Of a stretch of 64,000 bases of DNA, positions 36,901 through 47,300 are shown piece after piece. The position numbers were made by a program, and so were the translations under genes. The notes under the pieces are model-generated. The model searched no databases, was not told where the DNA came from, and saw only the letters and a list, made by a program, of their open reading frames with translations. Positions within the stretch are counted from its first letter, which is position 1, and each line of letters starts with the position of its first letter. Origin of the DNA: BAIKAL-G1 sp943369525 (lineage in GTDB: Bacteria > Cyanobacteriota > Cyanobacteriia > PCC-6307 > Cyanobiaceae); the NCBI GenBank assembly GCA_943369525.1, contig CALRNL020000001.1:1-64000 (forward strand), read 5' to 3'.

Positions 36901-39448
36901 GATTGCCACCGAGGGGCGCCCATTTCTGCAGACCCTATTGGCCCGGGAACACACCGCGCAGGTGGATGCGGGAGAACGGGAGCGCCGGGAAGATGCGTTC
37001 CGCAGTGCGGCGTTGCGTCTGATGTATTGCTCTCCAACGATGGAGCTGGGCGTGGACATCTCCTCGCTCAACACGGTCTACATGCGCAATGTGCCGCCCA
37101 CCCCAGCCAACTATGCGCAGCGCAGCGGCCGCGCTGGCCGTAGTGGACAGCCGGCGCTGGTGCTCAGCTACTGCGGCGCCACATCCCCGCACGATCAGTA
37201 TTTCTTCGCCGATCCGGTGCGCATGGTGGCGGGTGCAGTCTCCGCCCCAACGCTGGAGCTGGCCAATGAGGAGTTACTCAAGGCCCACTTCCGGGCCCTG
37301 TGGCTAGCGGCGACACGCCAGCGCTTGCCTGGCAAGGTGAAGGAACTGGTGGACGTCAGCGCGCCAGGGCGTCCGGTTCAAGCTGAGTTGATGGCGGCCC
37401 TCTCAAAGGATGAGGCCTATCGCACTGCCCAGGCTGACTGCCAGGCGATCGTCGACGACCTTCTGGACAAGAAGTGGCTCGGAGCCACTCCACCTCCTTG
37501 GTTGACGGGCAGCTGGCTTGAATCCTTAACCCGCGGTGCAGCCCTGGACTTCGATGCGGCACTTGGCCGCTGGCGTGAGTTACTGGCTGCCGTGGATGGC
37601 CAGATCAACCAGGCCCTAAAGGATCTGGGAAATCATGCCCTGAGCGAACGGGAACGCCTGGCAGCGGATACTCGCTTAAGGGCAGCACGGATGCAGCAGC
37701 AACTGCTGCTCGCTGATAAGCCCGGCAGCCGCAACAACAACAACGACTTCAGCACTTACCGCTACCTGGCCAGCCAGGGCTTTATGCCGGGCTACAACTT
37801 CCCGCGGCTGCCGTTGATGGCCTACATCCCTGGCACCCGAGAACAGGTGGGAGGTGGCACTTACATCACCCGCCCACGCTTTGTAGGCATCAGTGAATTT
37901 GGACCCCACTCGCTGATCTATCACGAGGGCAACACCTACAAGGTGAAAGGCGCCCTGCTCGGCCTGCAGGACAACGCCGTTGCCGCAGGAACGGCAACCC
38001 TTGCCACTCAGGACGCTCTTGTGTGTGGTGCGTGTGGCCATGTCCACCTCGGCGATACGGCTGAATCAGAGCTCTGCTGCCACTGCGGCACACCGCTCAA
38101 GCTGCACCCCGAGGGGAAGGCGGTGCGTATCCCCAGGCTCTATCAGATCGAGCAGGTCACCACCAAACGCGCGGATCGCATCACCTCCGATGACGAGGAA
38201 CGCCAACGGCTCGGTTATGAGCTGATCACAACGTACGAATTCCCCAAGGAAAACGGTGTGGTGAAGGTAGCCAAGGCCCAGGTGAGCTGCGATGGCCAGC
38301 CCCTGCTGGACATCAGCTACGCTCCAGCTACCCAGATCAGCCGCGTGAACCTGGGCTGGCGCCGGCGGGAAAACAAGAACGACATGGGCTTCCCGATCCA
38401 CCCGATCAATGGGCAGTGGGGAGGTGAGAAAGACATGCGTGGTGACGCGGCTGACGACGACGGACCGGAAGTGGGTTTCGTGAAGATCACGCCCTATGTG
38501 CAGGATCGCAAGAACGCGCTACTAGTTCGCTTCCTGGGGGATTGGCAACCCAAGCAACTGGTGAGCATCAAGAGCGCCCTCAAGCGAGGCATTGAAGTGG
38601 AGTTCCAGCTCGATGGCAGCGAGATCGCAGCTGAGCTGATGCCCAACGAGGAATCAGCCACAGCCCTACTGCTCTATGAATCGGCCGAAGGTGGTGCCGG
38701 TGCCCTAAGCCGGCTAGTGGAGAACGCCTCAGCGTTGCAAGCCGTGGCTAAAACAACGTTGGAGATCTGCCACTGGCGCTGGGATGGGGCGGTCCCTGTG
38801 CTGGAAGGAGACCTGCTCAATGCCGATCCCGAGTGCGAAGCCGGTTGTTATCGCTGCCTGCTCGGCTATCACAACCAGCGTGATCACGATCTGATCGATC
38901 GCCAGCTGCCCGAGCTCAAGCAATTGCTGCTCGACCTGGCGCGCTCTGAGCTGGTGGGCCAGGGAGGCGTGGATGGGCGTAGCGCCATCCTGGAGCGCCT
39001 CAAAGGGCTGGCCGGCAGCGGCCTCGAGAGGTTGTGGCTCGATACCCTGTACAACCATGGACATCACCTTCCAGACAATGCCCAGCAGGAGGTGCCCGGC
39101 CACTACGTGACGCCAGACTTCACCTACAAGCAGGCCTGCGCCGTGGTGTTCATTGATGGCCCCCACCACGGGCAGCCGTTGCAGCAACGGCTGGATCAGC
39201 AGAAGCGCCAAGCCCTTAGTGATGCCGGCATCACCGTTGTTGTGTTCACCCAAGACACCACCCGCTGGCCAGGGGTTCTGAGTGAATACAGCTGGCTATT
39301 CGGGGAAGGGCGCCGCTCGCCCAAGAGTGATGCTGATGCACCAGATCCCGGCTCGCCAGCCAGTCCAGGCTCCCCAGGAAGCCTAGGTGATGCCCTTGAT
39401 CAAGTGTTCAAAGAGCACAGCACCTTGTTTGGAGAGGAGCAGCGCTGA
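33998..39448 (+). CDS. DEAD/DEAH helicase with DUF1998 region and C-terminal nuclease-like domain (DruE/DrmAB-like)
   Basis: The protein has 1816 residues. Helicase motif I is TSGTGSGKS (111-119); II is LDELHTYRGRQGAD (about 234); III is GTSATMAS (about 267); motifs V-VI are SPTMELGVDISSLNTVYMRN and YAQRSGRAGRSGQ (about 1010-1050). Zinc-ribbon cysteines appear at CRSCGQEF and CPSCG and again at CGACGHVHLG/CCHCG (about 1340-1366). A DUF1998-type segment is LLLYESAEGGAGALSRL and CEAGCYRCLLGYHNQRD (about 1556-1630). The last 115 residues (YVTPDFTYKQACAVVFIDGP, then LSDAGITVVVFTQDT) resemble a DUF559/Vsr PD-(D/E)XK nuclease. The size and fusion resemble Druantia DruE, or DISARM DrmA and DrmB fused. 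First gene of a six-gene operon; the next ATG overlaps its stop by one base. Confidence 0.85.
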   Translation: MDVFSFRDRVVEDYGQFSRSFTQIKAPDLQEFVDDRYGKGEYWPSPLIQLNPSFVGGGSISELVEVGLLHPECAKIFRWGKESGPGQELQLHRHQRDAIEIARGGGSFVVTSGTGSGKSLGYIIPIVNKVLEAREAGDRQKRIRAIVVYPMNALCNSQLEELQKYLGLGYPSGPRVTFARYTGQEGDDEREKIKNDPPDILLTNYVMLEYILTRQDPLDQKVISDAKGLEFLVLDELHTYRGRQGADVALLVRRVRQRLNANLLCIGTSATMASEGTAIERNATVAGVASKLFGTHIPTEHVVTETLQRVTDEDLPSASELRTALKSNYSSEAIQYWRQGDLRRHPLARWVELKLGLEREDGLADGKWVRCKPQALQTACRDLAEQTDLDSEQILATLRDFLLAAYRIEVGPNRRFFAFRLHQFVSAGGDVHATLEAPGQRYLSLKAQKYQPNAGRTSLLYSVAFCRSCGQEFHPVWAHLNNRIPVQIDPREFSDESSLRDRDVVNGYFMPDAGSKYSVDDLEKANFPDGWLEPDRNDELTLKRTYREFAPVPCRFRSDGGASSDGLAGWFLKGSFRFCPSCGVEHGVRSSEFRKLCGLNSEGRSSATTTLSLAVLRQLLSFPSDELPDQARKLLAFSDNRQDASLQAGHFNDFVRVLQLRAGLVAALNAQGEKQLSLETLALETEKALRLEAEDFIAIPNVKPNVEQSNRRALRGVLEYRLIVDLRRGWRLTNPNLEQLRLLEVDYAELVNCAEDQADWGQRHPLLAQASSEERFLICHRLLEELRERLAIDCDALVQEEFERRKRAAADLEEVWSIGSDEKPELARSMVTSPVPGELKNRGIEGLSLRGEFGRWLKARERWRSVEDLHRTFKWKDDLYQEVVGHILDMLTAWGLVKPVEVRLGRKASEVMQGWRLNSTALRWTLVDPDAAPQDPYAKRLAEARQNSGRRGPVNLYFRRLYADLAALIATEGRPFLQTLLAREHTAQVDAGERERREDAFRSAALRLMYCSPTMELGVDISSLNTVYMRNVPPTPANYAQRSGRAGRSGQPALVLSYCGATSPHDQYFFADPVRMVAGAVSAPTLELANEELLKAHFRALWLAATRQRLPGKVKELVDVSAPGRPVQAELMAALSKDEAYRTAQADCQAIVDDLLDKKWLGATPPPWLTGSWLESLTRGAALDFDAALGRWRELLAAVDGQINQALKDLGNHALSERERLAADTRLRAARMQQQLLLADKPGSRNNNNDFSTYRYLASQGFMPGYNFPRLPLMAYIPGTREQVGGGTYITRPRFVGISEFGPHSLIYHEGNTYKVKGALLGLQDNAVAAGTATLATQDALVCGACGHVHLGDTAESELCCHCGTPLKLHPEGKAVRIPRLYQIEQVTTKRADRITSDDEERQRLGYELITTYEFPKENGVVKVAKAQVSCDGQPLLDISYAPATQISRVNLGWRRRENKNDMGFPIHPINGQWGGEKDMRGDAADDDGPEVGFVKITPYVQDRKNALLVRFLGDWQPKQLVSIKSALKRGIEVEFQLDGSEIAAELMPNEESATALLLYESAEGGAGALSRLVENASALQAVAKTTLEICHWRWDGAVPVLEGDLLNADPECEAGCYRCLLGYHNQRDHDLIDRQLPELKQLLLDLARSELVGQGGVDGRSAILERLKGLAGSGLERLWLDTLYNHGHHLPDNAQQEVPGHYVTPDFTYKQACAVVFIDGPHHGQPLQQRLDQQKRQALSDAGITVVVFTQDTTRWPGVLSEYSWLFGEGRRSPKSDADAPDPGSPASPGSPGSLGDALDQVFKEHSTLFGEEQR

Positions 39449-41400
39449 TGTTTGACAGCACCAAGCGATCGCTGCGGGAACTCCTGCAGGAACTCAAGAA
39501 AGGAACGATTCAGCTGCCCGAGTTTCAGCGCGGCTGGGTCTGGAAGAACGAGCAGATCAAGGAACTGATCGCCTCGGTGATTCGGCAATACCCCATTGGG
39601 GCGGTGATGCTGCTGGAGGCTGGAGGTGAGGTGCGCTTCCAGACCCGGCCCGTGGAAGGGCTGCAGTTCGCCGGTGTCCCCCCATCGCCGGAGCTGTTAA
39701 TTCTCGACGGTCAACAGCGGCTCACCTCCCTTTTCCAGGCCACCTTGATGGGCCATGCGACCGAGACTGAGAACGAGCGCAAGCAAAAGGTGAAGCGCTG
39801 GTACTACCTCGACGTTGTTCGGCTGCTGGAAGAACCTGATGCGCTGGAGGAGGCCGTGATTGACGTGCCAGCCGATCGGATAAAACCAGAGGTGGCGGGC
39901 AGGCCGGGACTGGATCTCTCAACGCCGGAGCTGGAGTACCAACAGAAACTCTTTCCCCTCAGCAAGATCTACGAGGCCTCCGGGTGGCAGACGGGCTATG
40001 TCAAGTACTGGAAGGACACTGAACAGTTCTCTGAAGCTTTTGAGATCTACACCTCTTTTCAGGATCGGGTCATCAACCCGTTCTCCGAGTACCAACTGCC
40101 GGTGATCACGTTGGGACGCGGCAGCCGTCGCGAGGCCGTCTGTCAGGTGTTCGAGAAGGTGAACACCGGCGGTGTGAAACTCAACGCCTTTGAGCTGGTC
40201 ACAGCCAGCTATGCCGCTGACGCCTTTGATCTGCGGGCCGATTGGTACGGCCGCAGGGCCCTTGGCGAAGAACCGGCCATCGAAGGTCGCTACCAGCGTT
40301 TCAAAGCAGGGCGCGAGAGCGGAAAGCTGGAAGGCAATCAGCGCCTAGGCCGAATTCTTAAGGCGGTCCGTGAGACTGATTTCCTCCAGTGCCTCTCCTT
40401 GCTATCGACAAGGAGCCGAAGGATGGGAGATCAGGCTAGTGGCACCTTACCGGTAGATAAGTGGACCGGGATCAGCTGCAAGCGTGCGACGATCCTCGAC
40501 TTGCCCCTCAGCGAGTATCTCAAGTGGGCCGATGCTGCGGAAGCAGGCTTTTTTCGGGCGGGTCGGTTCCTGATTCAGCAGGGTTACTTCCGCAGTGATG
40601 ACATCCCCTACCTGACCCAGTTGGTGCCACTGGCGGCAATTCTCACCAGCCTTGGCCCCGACTACGACGCGGTCTCGAGCAGAGAGAAAATTCAACGCTG
40701 GTATTGGTGCGGGGTGTTCGGGGAGCTCTATGGGAGTGCCATCGAAACCCGCTTTGCGAAGGATTTTCCCGAGGTCCTCGGGTGGATTGTTGGCAACGGC
40801 GACATCCCCAGCACGGTGTACGAAGCGGACTTCAGGCCCAACCGGCTGGACACGATGCGGACGCGTAACAGTGCTGCCTATAAAGGGCTCTACACCCTCC
40901 TGGTGAAGGAGAACGCCAGGGATCTACGCACCGGCCGGCCGATCGATGAGGCGATTTTCTACGACGACAGCATCGACATCCACCACATCTTTCCAGCGAT
41001 CTGGTGTGAGCGAAACGGTGTCAGTGTCGATCGGGCCAACTCGATCCTAAACAAAACCCCGCAGACGGCTCGCACCAATCGGATTATCCTTGGTGCAGCG
41101 CCTTCTGCCTATCTACCGAAGCTGCAGCTGGCCTATCTGCAGCAGCAGGGCGGAGATGCTTCAGCCATCACTGCAGAGCAGGCCACCGCAGCGATGGATG
41201 GGTTCCTGCGATCCCACTGCATCGACCCGAAGCATCTGCGGGCCAATACCTTCGATCTGTTCTACGAACAGCGGCGGATCGAGTTGTTGGGACTGATCTC
41301 CCGTGTGATCGGCAAGACCATCCGGGTGGAGCAGCCCCCGATGAACGCTGAGGATGCCTTGGAGCAAGTGGATGAGGAACTGGAAGAGGTGCCCGCATGA
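39448..41400 (+). CDS. DUF262 protein with C-terminal HNH nuclease motif (GmrSD-like)
   Basis: The protein has 650 residues. N-terminal DUF262: QLPEFQRGWVWKNEQIKELI and the ParB-like NTPase motif LDGQQRLTSLF (about 85-95), later FEKVNTGGVKLNAFELVTAS. C-terminal HNH-type motif: DSIDIHHIFPAIWCERNG (about residue 507 on), then NSILNKTPQTARTNRI. This is the domain order of GmrSD-type enzymes, which cleave DNA (often modified DNA) using nucleotide hydrolysis. It overlaps the previous gene by one base and the next by four (ATGA at 41397), so it is part of the operon. DISARM normally carries a PLD nuclease (DrmC) instead. Confidence 0.85.
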   Translation: MFDSTKRSLRELLQELKKGTIQLPEFQRGWVWKNEQIKELIASVIRQYPIGAVMLLEAGGEVRFQTRPVEGLQFAGVPPSPELLILDGQQRLTSLFQATLMGHATETENERKQKVKRWYYLDVVRLLEEPDALEEAVIDVPADRIKPEVAGRPGLDLSTPELEYQQKLFPLSKIYEASGWQTGYVKYWKDTEQFSEAFEIYTSFQDRVINPFSEYQLPVITLGRGSRREAVCQVFEKVNTGGVKLNAFELVTASYAADAFDLRADWYGRRALGEEPAIEGRYQRFKAGRESGKLEGNQRLGRILKAVRETDFLQCLSLLSTRSRRMGDQASGTLPVDKWTGISCKRATILDLPLSEYLKWADAAEAGFFRAGRFLIQQGYFRSDDIPYLTQLVPLAAILTSLGPDYDAVSSREKIQRWYWCGVFGELYGSAIETRFAKDFPEVLGWIVGNGDIPSTVYEADFRPNRLDTMRTRNSAAYKGLYTLLVKENARDLRTGRPIDEAIFYDDSIDIHHIFPAIWCERNGVSVDRANSILNKTPQTARTNRIILGAAPSAYLPKLQLAYLQQQGGDASAITAEQATAAMDGFLRSHCIDPKHLRANTFDLFYEQRRIELLGLISRVIGKTIRVEQPPMNAEDALEQVDEELEEVPA

Positions 41401-44369
41401 CCACCACACCACTGGCGGCCCCGCCCAGCCCCGGTTCGATCGTCAAGGTGCGAGGCCGGGAGTGGGTGGCCCTGCCCCAGACGGAGGCCGAAAAAGGTGC
41501 CCAAGTCCTAAAGCTGCGGCCCCTGGGCGGCGGTGACAGCCAGATCGCCACGCTCTACTGGCCCCTGGAGGGATCCTCTGTGCGCTCGGCCGAGTTCGAG
41601 CCACCGGATCCGGCGCAAAGCGGTTCCCAGAGTTCGGCCCTGCTGCTGCGCGATGCCTTGATGCTCAAGTTGCGGGCCGGTGCCGGGCCGTTTCGCAGCC
41701 TCGGCAACATCGCCCTGGAGCCGCGCGCCTACCAGCTGGTGCCGCTGCTGATGGCCCTCAAGCAGCAGGTGACGCGGGTGCTGATCGCCGACGAGGTGGG
41801 TCTGGGCAAGACCGTGGAGGCCCTGCTGATCGCCCGGGAGCTGCTGGATCGCGGCGAGATCCGCCAGGTGACGGTGATCTGCCCGCCGCACCTGTGCGAG
41901 AAGTGGCGCCAGGACATGGCCGCTCAGTTTCATCTAGCAGCCGAAGTCGTGCGGCCAGGTACGGCGGCGCGGCTGGAGCGGGGTCTGCCGGTGGGCCGCT
42001 CAATCTTTGAGGCGTTCCCGTTCACGGTGGTGAGCCTGGACTGGATCAAGAGTGAGCGCAACCGCGAGGGTTTTCTGCGCGCCTGCGGCGATTTCGTGAT
42101 CGTGGATGAGGCGCACACCTGTGCGGCGGGTCAAGGGCGGGGGCGTCACCAGCGCTACGCCTTGCTGCAAGGTCTGGCGAAGGAGCCGAGCCGGCACCTG
42201 GTGATGCTCACCGCCACCCCCCACAGCGGCGACAAGGACGCCTTCGATAATTTGCTGGGCTTGTTGAACGAGAAGTTCGCCCACCTGGGGGAGATGGCCG
42301 ATGGCCCCCGGCGCGATCAGCTGCGCGAGGAGCTGGGCGATCATTTTGTGCAGCGTCGCCGCCAGGACCTGCGCAGCGAGTGGGGCACCGAGGGCGCTGA
42401 CTTCCCAGACCGTGAAACCCGCGATGCCGAGTATGTGCTCAGTGGCCCCTGGGGGGATCTGTTCGGCGAGGTGTTGGGCTATGCCCGTGAATTGGTTCGA
42501 CGCAGCACTAATGGCAGCCGCCTGCAGCAGCGCATGAGCTGGTGGGCGGCCCTGGCCCTGCTGCGTTGCGTCAGCAGCAGCCCGGCGGCGGCCTCAGCGT
42601 CGCTGCGCACCAAGCTGCTGGCCCTCCAGAGATCTGGTGATGGCCAGGACAACGACGATGACCAAAGAAATGAGAGCCAACAGGCCGCAGATCTTGAGGA
42701 GCTGGCTGGCCAGGCGGTGCTCGATGGCGATAGCGACGACCTGACACCGGAGGAGGCCGCACCGGGTTCGGATCTGGCCCTGCCTGAGGACCAGGAACGG
42801 CTGGCCGATCTGATCGCCCAGGCCGATCTGCTGCGCGGCCCCAGCCACGATCCCAAGGTGAAGAAGCTGGTGAGTGAACTCAAGGCCCTACTGGCCGAAG
42901 GGTTCCGGCCAGTGATCTTTTGCCGTTTTCGCCCTACGGCCCACTACGTGGCCGAGCAGCTGATCCTGGCCCTGCCGAAGAAGGGTTACGCGATCGAGGC
43001 CATCACCGGCGAGCTGCCGCCGGAGGAGCGGATCTTGCGCATCGCGGCCTTGGAGGATCAGCTCAGCGCCGGCCTGACACCGATTCTGGTGGCCACCGAT
43101 TGCCTCTCAGAGGGCATCGACCTGCAGCGCAGCTTCGATGCGGTGGTGCATTACGACCTCTGCTGGAACCCGACGCGCCATGAACAGCGGGAGGGCCGGG
43201 TGGACCGCTTTGGCCAAGCCCGCACCAGTGTTCGGGCCTTGATGATCCATGGGGGTAGCTCCAACCCGGTGGATGAGCGGGTGCGCACGGTGATTCTGGA
43301 AAAGGAGCGCACCATCCGGAAGGAGCTCGGGGTGAGCGTGCCGATCCCGGGCAATGCCAGCACGATCACCCAGGCGGTGCTCAGCAGCATCCTCGGGGAA
43401 ACGGCACAGGAGAAGCAGCTGGGCTTTGATCTGGGCCTGGAGGGCAGTGGTGATCGGCAGCTCGACTGGCAGGACGCCCTGGAGCGGGAATGGCAGAGCG
43501 CCAAGGAGAGGGCCCGCCGCACCCAGACGATTTTTGCCCAACGGCGCCTCAAGCCGGAGGAAGCGCTGCAGGAATGGAGGCGCAGCACCGAATCGCTCGG
43601 CAGCCATGGGGCGGTGGAGCGGCTGGTGATTACGAGTTGCCGCCGGTTGGATTTACCGGTGGGCGAGCTCGGCGGCGATGGCCACCGCAGCTGGGAGCTC
43701 GATCTGGCAGCCCTGCCCGACAACCGCATCGGCCTACGCGAGCGCCTTGAGAGCCATGACCTGGGGGGCAAGCTGCGGCTGTGCTTCTCGCCGCCCTACC
43801 GCGATGGCGCCCGGCTGATCACCCGCTCCCACCCTTTGGTGGTGGAACTGGCCGACTTTGTGGCTGAGCGGGCCCTGAGCGGACTCGAGCCGGAACTGGC
43901 GGCCCGCTCCAGCGTGGTGCGCACCAAGGCGGTGGACAGTCGCACCGAGTTGTTGTTGGTGCGGCTGCGGCACCAGCTGCGCCAGGAGCGCTGGAATGGC
44001 CGCAATTACGACGACCTGCCGCCGCTGCTAGTGGAGGAATGCCTGACCTTGAAGGTGTACGGCACCGATGTGGAGGTGTTGAGCGGCGAGCAGGCCTTGG
44101 CGCTGCTGGGCGCCCCGGCCAGCGGCAATGTGGTGGAAGGGCAGCGGCAGCAGTGGCTGCGCGAGGCCGTGGCCGATTTACCCCGGTTGCGGCCGGCACT
44201 TGATGGCATGGCCGAGCAACGGGCGGTACGGGCGGAGGAGGACCATCGCCGCGTGCGCCAGGCCTCCCTGGGGGCAGGCGAATCGCTGCGGATGCGCTTC
44301 CGCTGCGAACCCACGCTGCCGGTGGATGTGATCGGTCTGTTCCTGCTTCTCCCTGCCCCCCAGCTCTGA
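41397..44369 (+). CDS. SNF2-type helicase, DrmD-like
   Basis: The protein has 990 residues. Motif I is ADEVGLGKTVEALLIARELL (about 130), Ia is VICPPHLCEKWRQDM, II is IVDEAHTCAAGQGRGRH (about 235), III is LTATPHSGDKDAFDN (about 272), and the C-terminal core is VATDCLSEGIDLQRSFDAVV and WNPTRHEQREGRVDRFGQ (about 565-606). An acidic insertion (DGQDNDDDQRNESQQAADLE) separates the two cores. This matches SNF2-like DISARM DrmD. The C-terminal 340 residues are not recognised. It is overlapped by the previous gene and ends 3 bases before the methyltransferase start. Confidence 0.85.
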   Translation: MTTTPLAAPPSPGSIVKVRGREWVALPQTEAEKGAQVLKLRPLGGGDSQIATLYWPLEGSSVRSAEFEPPDPAQSGSQSSALLLRDALMLKLRAGAGPFRSLGNIALEPRAYQLVPLLMALKQQVTRVLIADEVGLGKTVEALLIARELLDRGEIRQVTVICPPHLCEKWRQDMAAQFHLAAEVVRPGTAARLERGLPVGRSIFEAFPFTVVSLDWIKSERNREGFLRACGDFVIVDEAHTCAAGQGRGRHQRYALLQGLAKEPSRHLVMLTATPHSGDKDAFDNLLGLLNEKFAHLGEMADGPRRDQLREELGDHFVQRRRQDLRSEWGTEGADFPDRETRDAEYVLSGPWGDLFGEVLGYARELVRRSTNGSRLQQRMSWWAALALLRCVSSSPAAASASLRTKLLALQRSGDGQDNDDDQRNESQQAADLEELAGQAVLDGDSDDLTPEEAAPGSDLALPEDQERLADLIAQADLLRGPSHDPKVKKLVSELKALLAEGFRPVIFCRFRPTAHYVAEQLILALPKKGYAIEAITGELPPEERILRIAALEDQLSAGLTPILVATDCLSEGIDLQRSFDAVVHYDLCWNPTRHEQREGRVDRFGQARTSVRALMIHGGSSNPVDERVRTVILEKERTIRKELGVSVPIPGNASTITQAVLSSILGETAQEKQLGFDLGLEGSGDRQLDWQDALEREWQSAKERARRTQTIFAQRRLKPEEALQEWRRSTESLGSHGAVERLVITSCRRLDLPVGELGGDGHRSWELDLAALPDNRIGLRERLESHDLGGKLRLCFSPPYRDGARLITRSHPLVVELADFVAERALSGLEPELAARSSVVRTKAVDSRTELLLVRLRHQLRQERWNGRNYDDLPPLLVEECLTLKVYGTDVEVLSGEQALALLGAPASGNVVEGQRQQWLREAVADLPRLRPALDGMAEQRAVRAEEDHRRVRQASLGAGESLRMRFRCEPTLPVDVIGLFLLLPAPQL

Positions 44370-44372
44370 GTC

Positions 44373-47300
44373 ATGGCCCGCGCTACCGCCACCGTTGCCT
44401 TCAACGCCATCGAGGTGAAGGGCAGCCTGCTACCTGGCTCGCTGCTGGATCAGGTGGCCCACTTCAAGGCCAAGCAGCAAGGCCCGAAGGACTACGGGCT
44501 AGAGAAGAACGCCAAGCTGCGGGACCGGATCGATGCGGCCTGGGTGCGTGCCAAGGATCTCTGGGCCGACTACGTGGGGCTCAAAGAGCGGGCGGGCCAG
44601 GGTGCGGCAGCTCTGCACTTCAGCTTGTTGCTGCTGCGCGAGGTGTTCGAGTGGGACGACGTCCAGCCTGTGGCGGGCTGGCAGCGGGGGGAGGCCCACT
44701 ACCCCATCACCCACCGGGCCTTTGGCGGGGCCGTGCCCCTGATTCTCAAGGGGGTGGACACGGCTGATCTCGATCAGGGCCTGAAGCAGTTCGGCCAGGA
44801 GAACCGCAAGCGCTCCCCCCACAGCTGCCTGCAGGAGTGCCTCAATGCCGACGATGGCGCCAACTGGGGCCTGCTATGCAGCGGTGATCGGCTGCGGATG
44901 TTGCACGACAACGCCTCGCTGGTGAAACCCGCCTATCTGGGGGCGGATCTGGAGTGGCTGATCGAAGGCGATCTTTTCGATGAGTTCGCTGTTCTCTGGC
45001 TGACGCTGCATGCCAGCCGCTTCCGTCTGCCGATTGATCAGGGCGGATCGCAAAGCGGCTGTGTGCTCGATGGCTGGAAACGGGAGGCGGAGGACACCGG
45101 CGAGCGGATCTTGAACCAGCTGCGCGGCGGCGTGGAGTCTGCCCTGGAGCACCTGGGGAATGGGGTATTGGCGCATCAGGCCAACCAAGCCCTGCGGCTG
45201 GCTTTGGAAAGCGGCGAGCTCAGCCGCCAGGCCTTCCACGAAGAGCTGCTGCGGCTGGTCTATCGCTTTCTGTTCCTATTCACGGCGGAAGACCGGGAAT
45301 TGCTGTTTGCCCAGGAGGTGGGCAAAGAAGACCCCCGCCGGCAGATCTACCGCGAGGGCTACAGCCTCGGGCGGCTGCGGGAGCTGGCGCTCAAGCGCAG
45401 TGCCTTTGAGGGCAACTACGGCGATCTGTGGCAGCTGCAGCGCTTGGTGTTCCAGCAGCTGAGCATCAACAATTCACCGTTGGGCCTGCCGGGTCTGGGC
45501 GGCCTGTTCGACACCAAGCAGTGCCCCAACCTGCAAGGCTGCGAGCTCGATAACCGCTATCTGCTGCGGGCGATCAAGGCGATCGGCTGGTTCGAGGCCG
45601 GCGGCACTCTCACCCGCGTCAACTACCGCGACCTGAACACCGAAGAGCTGGGCAGTGTGTATGAGGGCTTGCTGGAACTGCACCCCCAGGTGGAGCAGGT
45701 GGGCAGCCGGATGCAACTCAGCTACGGCGCCGCCGCCGGCAGCGATCGCAAGACCACCGGCAGTTATTACACGCCCGATGCATTGGTGAAGCTGCTGATC
45801 GAATCGGCCCTGCTGCCGGTGATCCAAGAGCGACTCAGCAAGGCCCCAACCATCGAGTCCAAGATCCAGGCGTTGCTGGCGATCCGGGTGCTGGATCCGG
45901 CCTGCGGCAGCGGCCACTTTTTGCTGGCGGCCGGCCGCCGCCTGGCCCTGGAACTGGCGCGCCTGCGGGCGGGTGATGACGAACCCAGCGAAGCCCTGCG
46001 CCAGCAGTGCCTGCGCGAGGTGGTGGCCCAGTGCCTCTATGGAGTGGACAAGAACCCGATGGCGGTGGAGCTATGCAAGGTGGCGCTGTGGATCGAAGCG
46101 ATCGATCCCGGCAAGCCGCTTAGTTTTCTTGACGCCCACATCCAGTGCGGCGATTCGCTGGTGGGGGTGTTTGATCCGAAGGTGCTGGAGCAAGGCATCC
46201 CCGATGAGGCCTACAAGGCGCTCACCGGCGACAACCCAACCGTCTGCACCAGCCTCAAACGGGATAACGCCAGCTACCGCAAAACCAGCCGCAGGGGCGG
46301 CGGCCTGCAGGGCAGTTTCAACCTGGCGGCCACGCCCACGCGCAGCCCGGGCCAGAGCCGGTTGCAGGCGATTGAAGCGATGCCGGAAACCAGTCTGCCA
46401 GAAACGGCGGCCAAGCAGGCGGCCTATGCCGACTGGCTACAGGACACAGGGAGCGATGCCGAAACACTGGCGGCCAATCTCTACACCGCCGCCTTCTTCC
46501 TGCCAAAAACCGCCGACACAAGGGCCCAGATGCCCACCACCGAACACCTGCTCAAGTTGCTGGGCGGCCAACCGATTCCCGATGCCATGGAGCAGGCAGT
46601 ACAAGGGGCCGCACGCAATTTCCGCTTTCTGCACTGGCATCTGCGCTTCGGCGAGGTGATGGCGGCGGGCGGCTTTGATTGTGTACTGGGCAATCCGCCA
46701 TGGGAGACCATGAGCCCAGACGTCAAGGAGTGGTTTGCTACTTATAATCCTCAAATCCGTAACAACAGCCCTGACGGGCAGCGAGAGATCAAGGAAGGAC
46801 TTCTCCTGAATCCAGCGATCAAGGAAGGCTGGGATGCACACTGTAATCAGCTTTACAGCGCAGCAAACTTTATCAAGACCTCAGGCCGAAACAAACTTTT
46901 TGCGCCTGGCAACCTTGGAAAGGGCGACTTCAATACCTATCGTTTCTTTGTGGAGTTGTCGCTCTCCCTCTGCACAGGCAAGGGTGTAGCCGGGATGGTC
47001 GTTCCCGAGAATCTCTACAATGGTGCCAACGCTATGGCGCTAAGGCGCGAACTTACGGAACAACGGGGTCCACTTTTATTGCGTGGCTTTGAAAATACCA
47101 AGAACCATTGGTTTGAGGACATTGATTCACGATCCAAGTTTTGTCTATTCGTCTCACCACCAGGCCCAATTAGCGATCATGGCATCGACGCCGCATTTTG
47201 TATTCGCACAGATCAACAACTCAAAGAACTCCCCAGCAAGGTCGTCATTCCAGCCTGGGTCAGCAAGGAGATCGGAGGCGATGCTCTGGCGATCCCGGAG

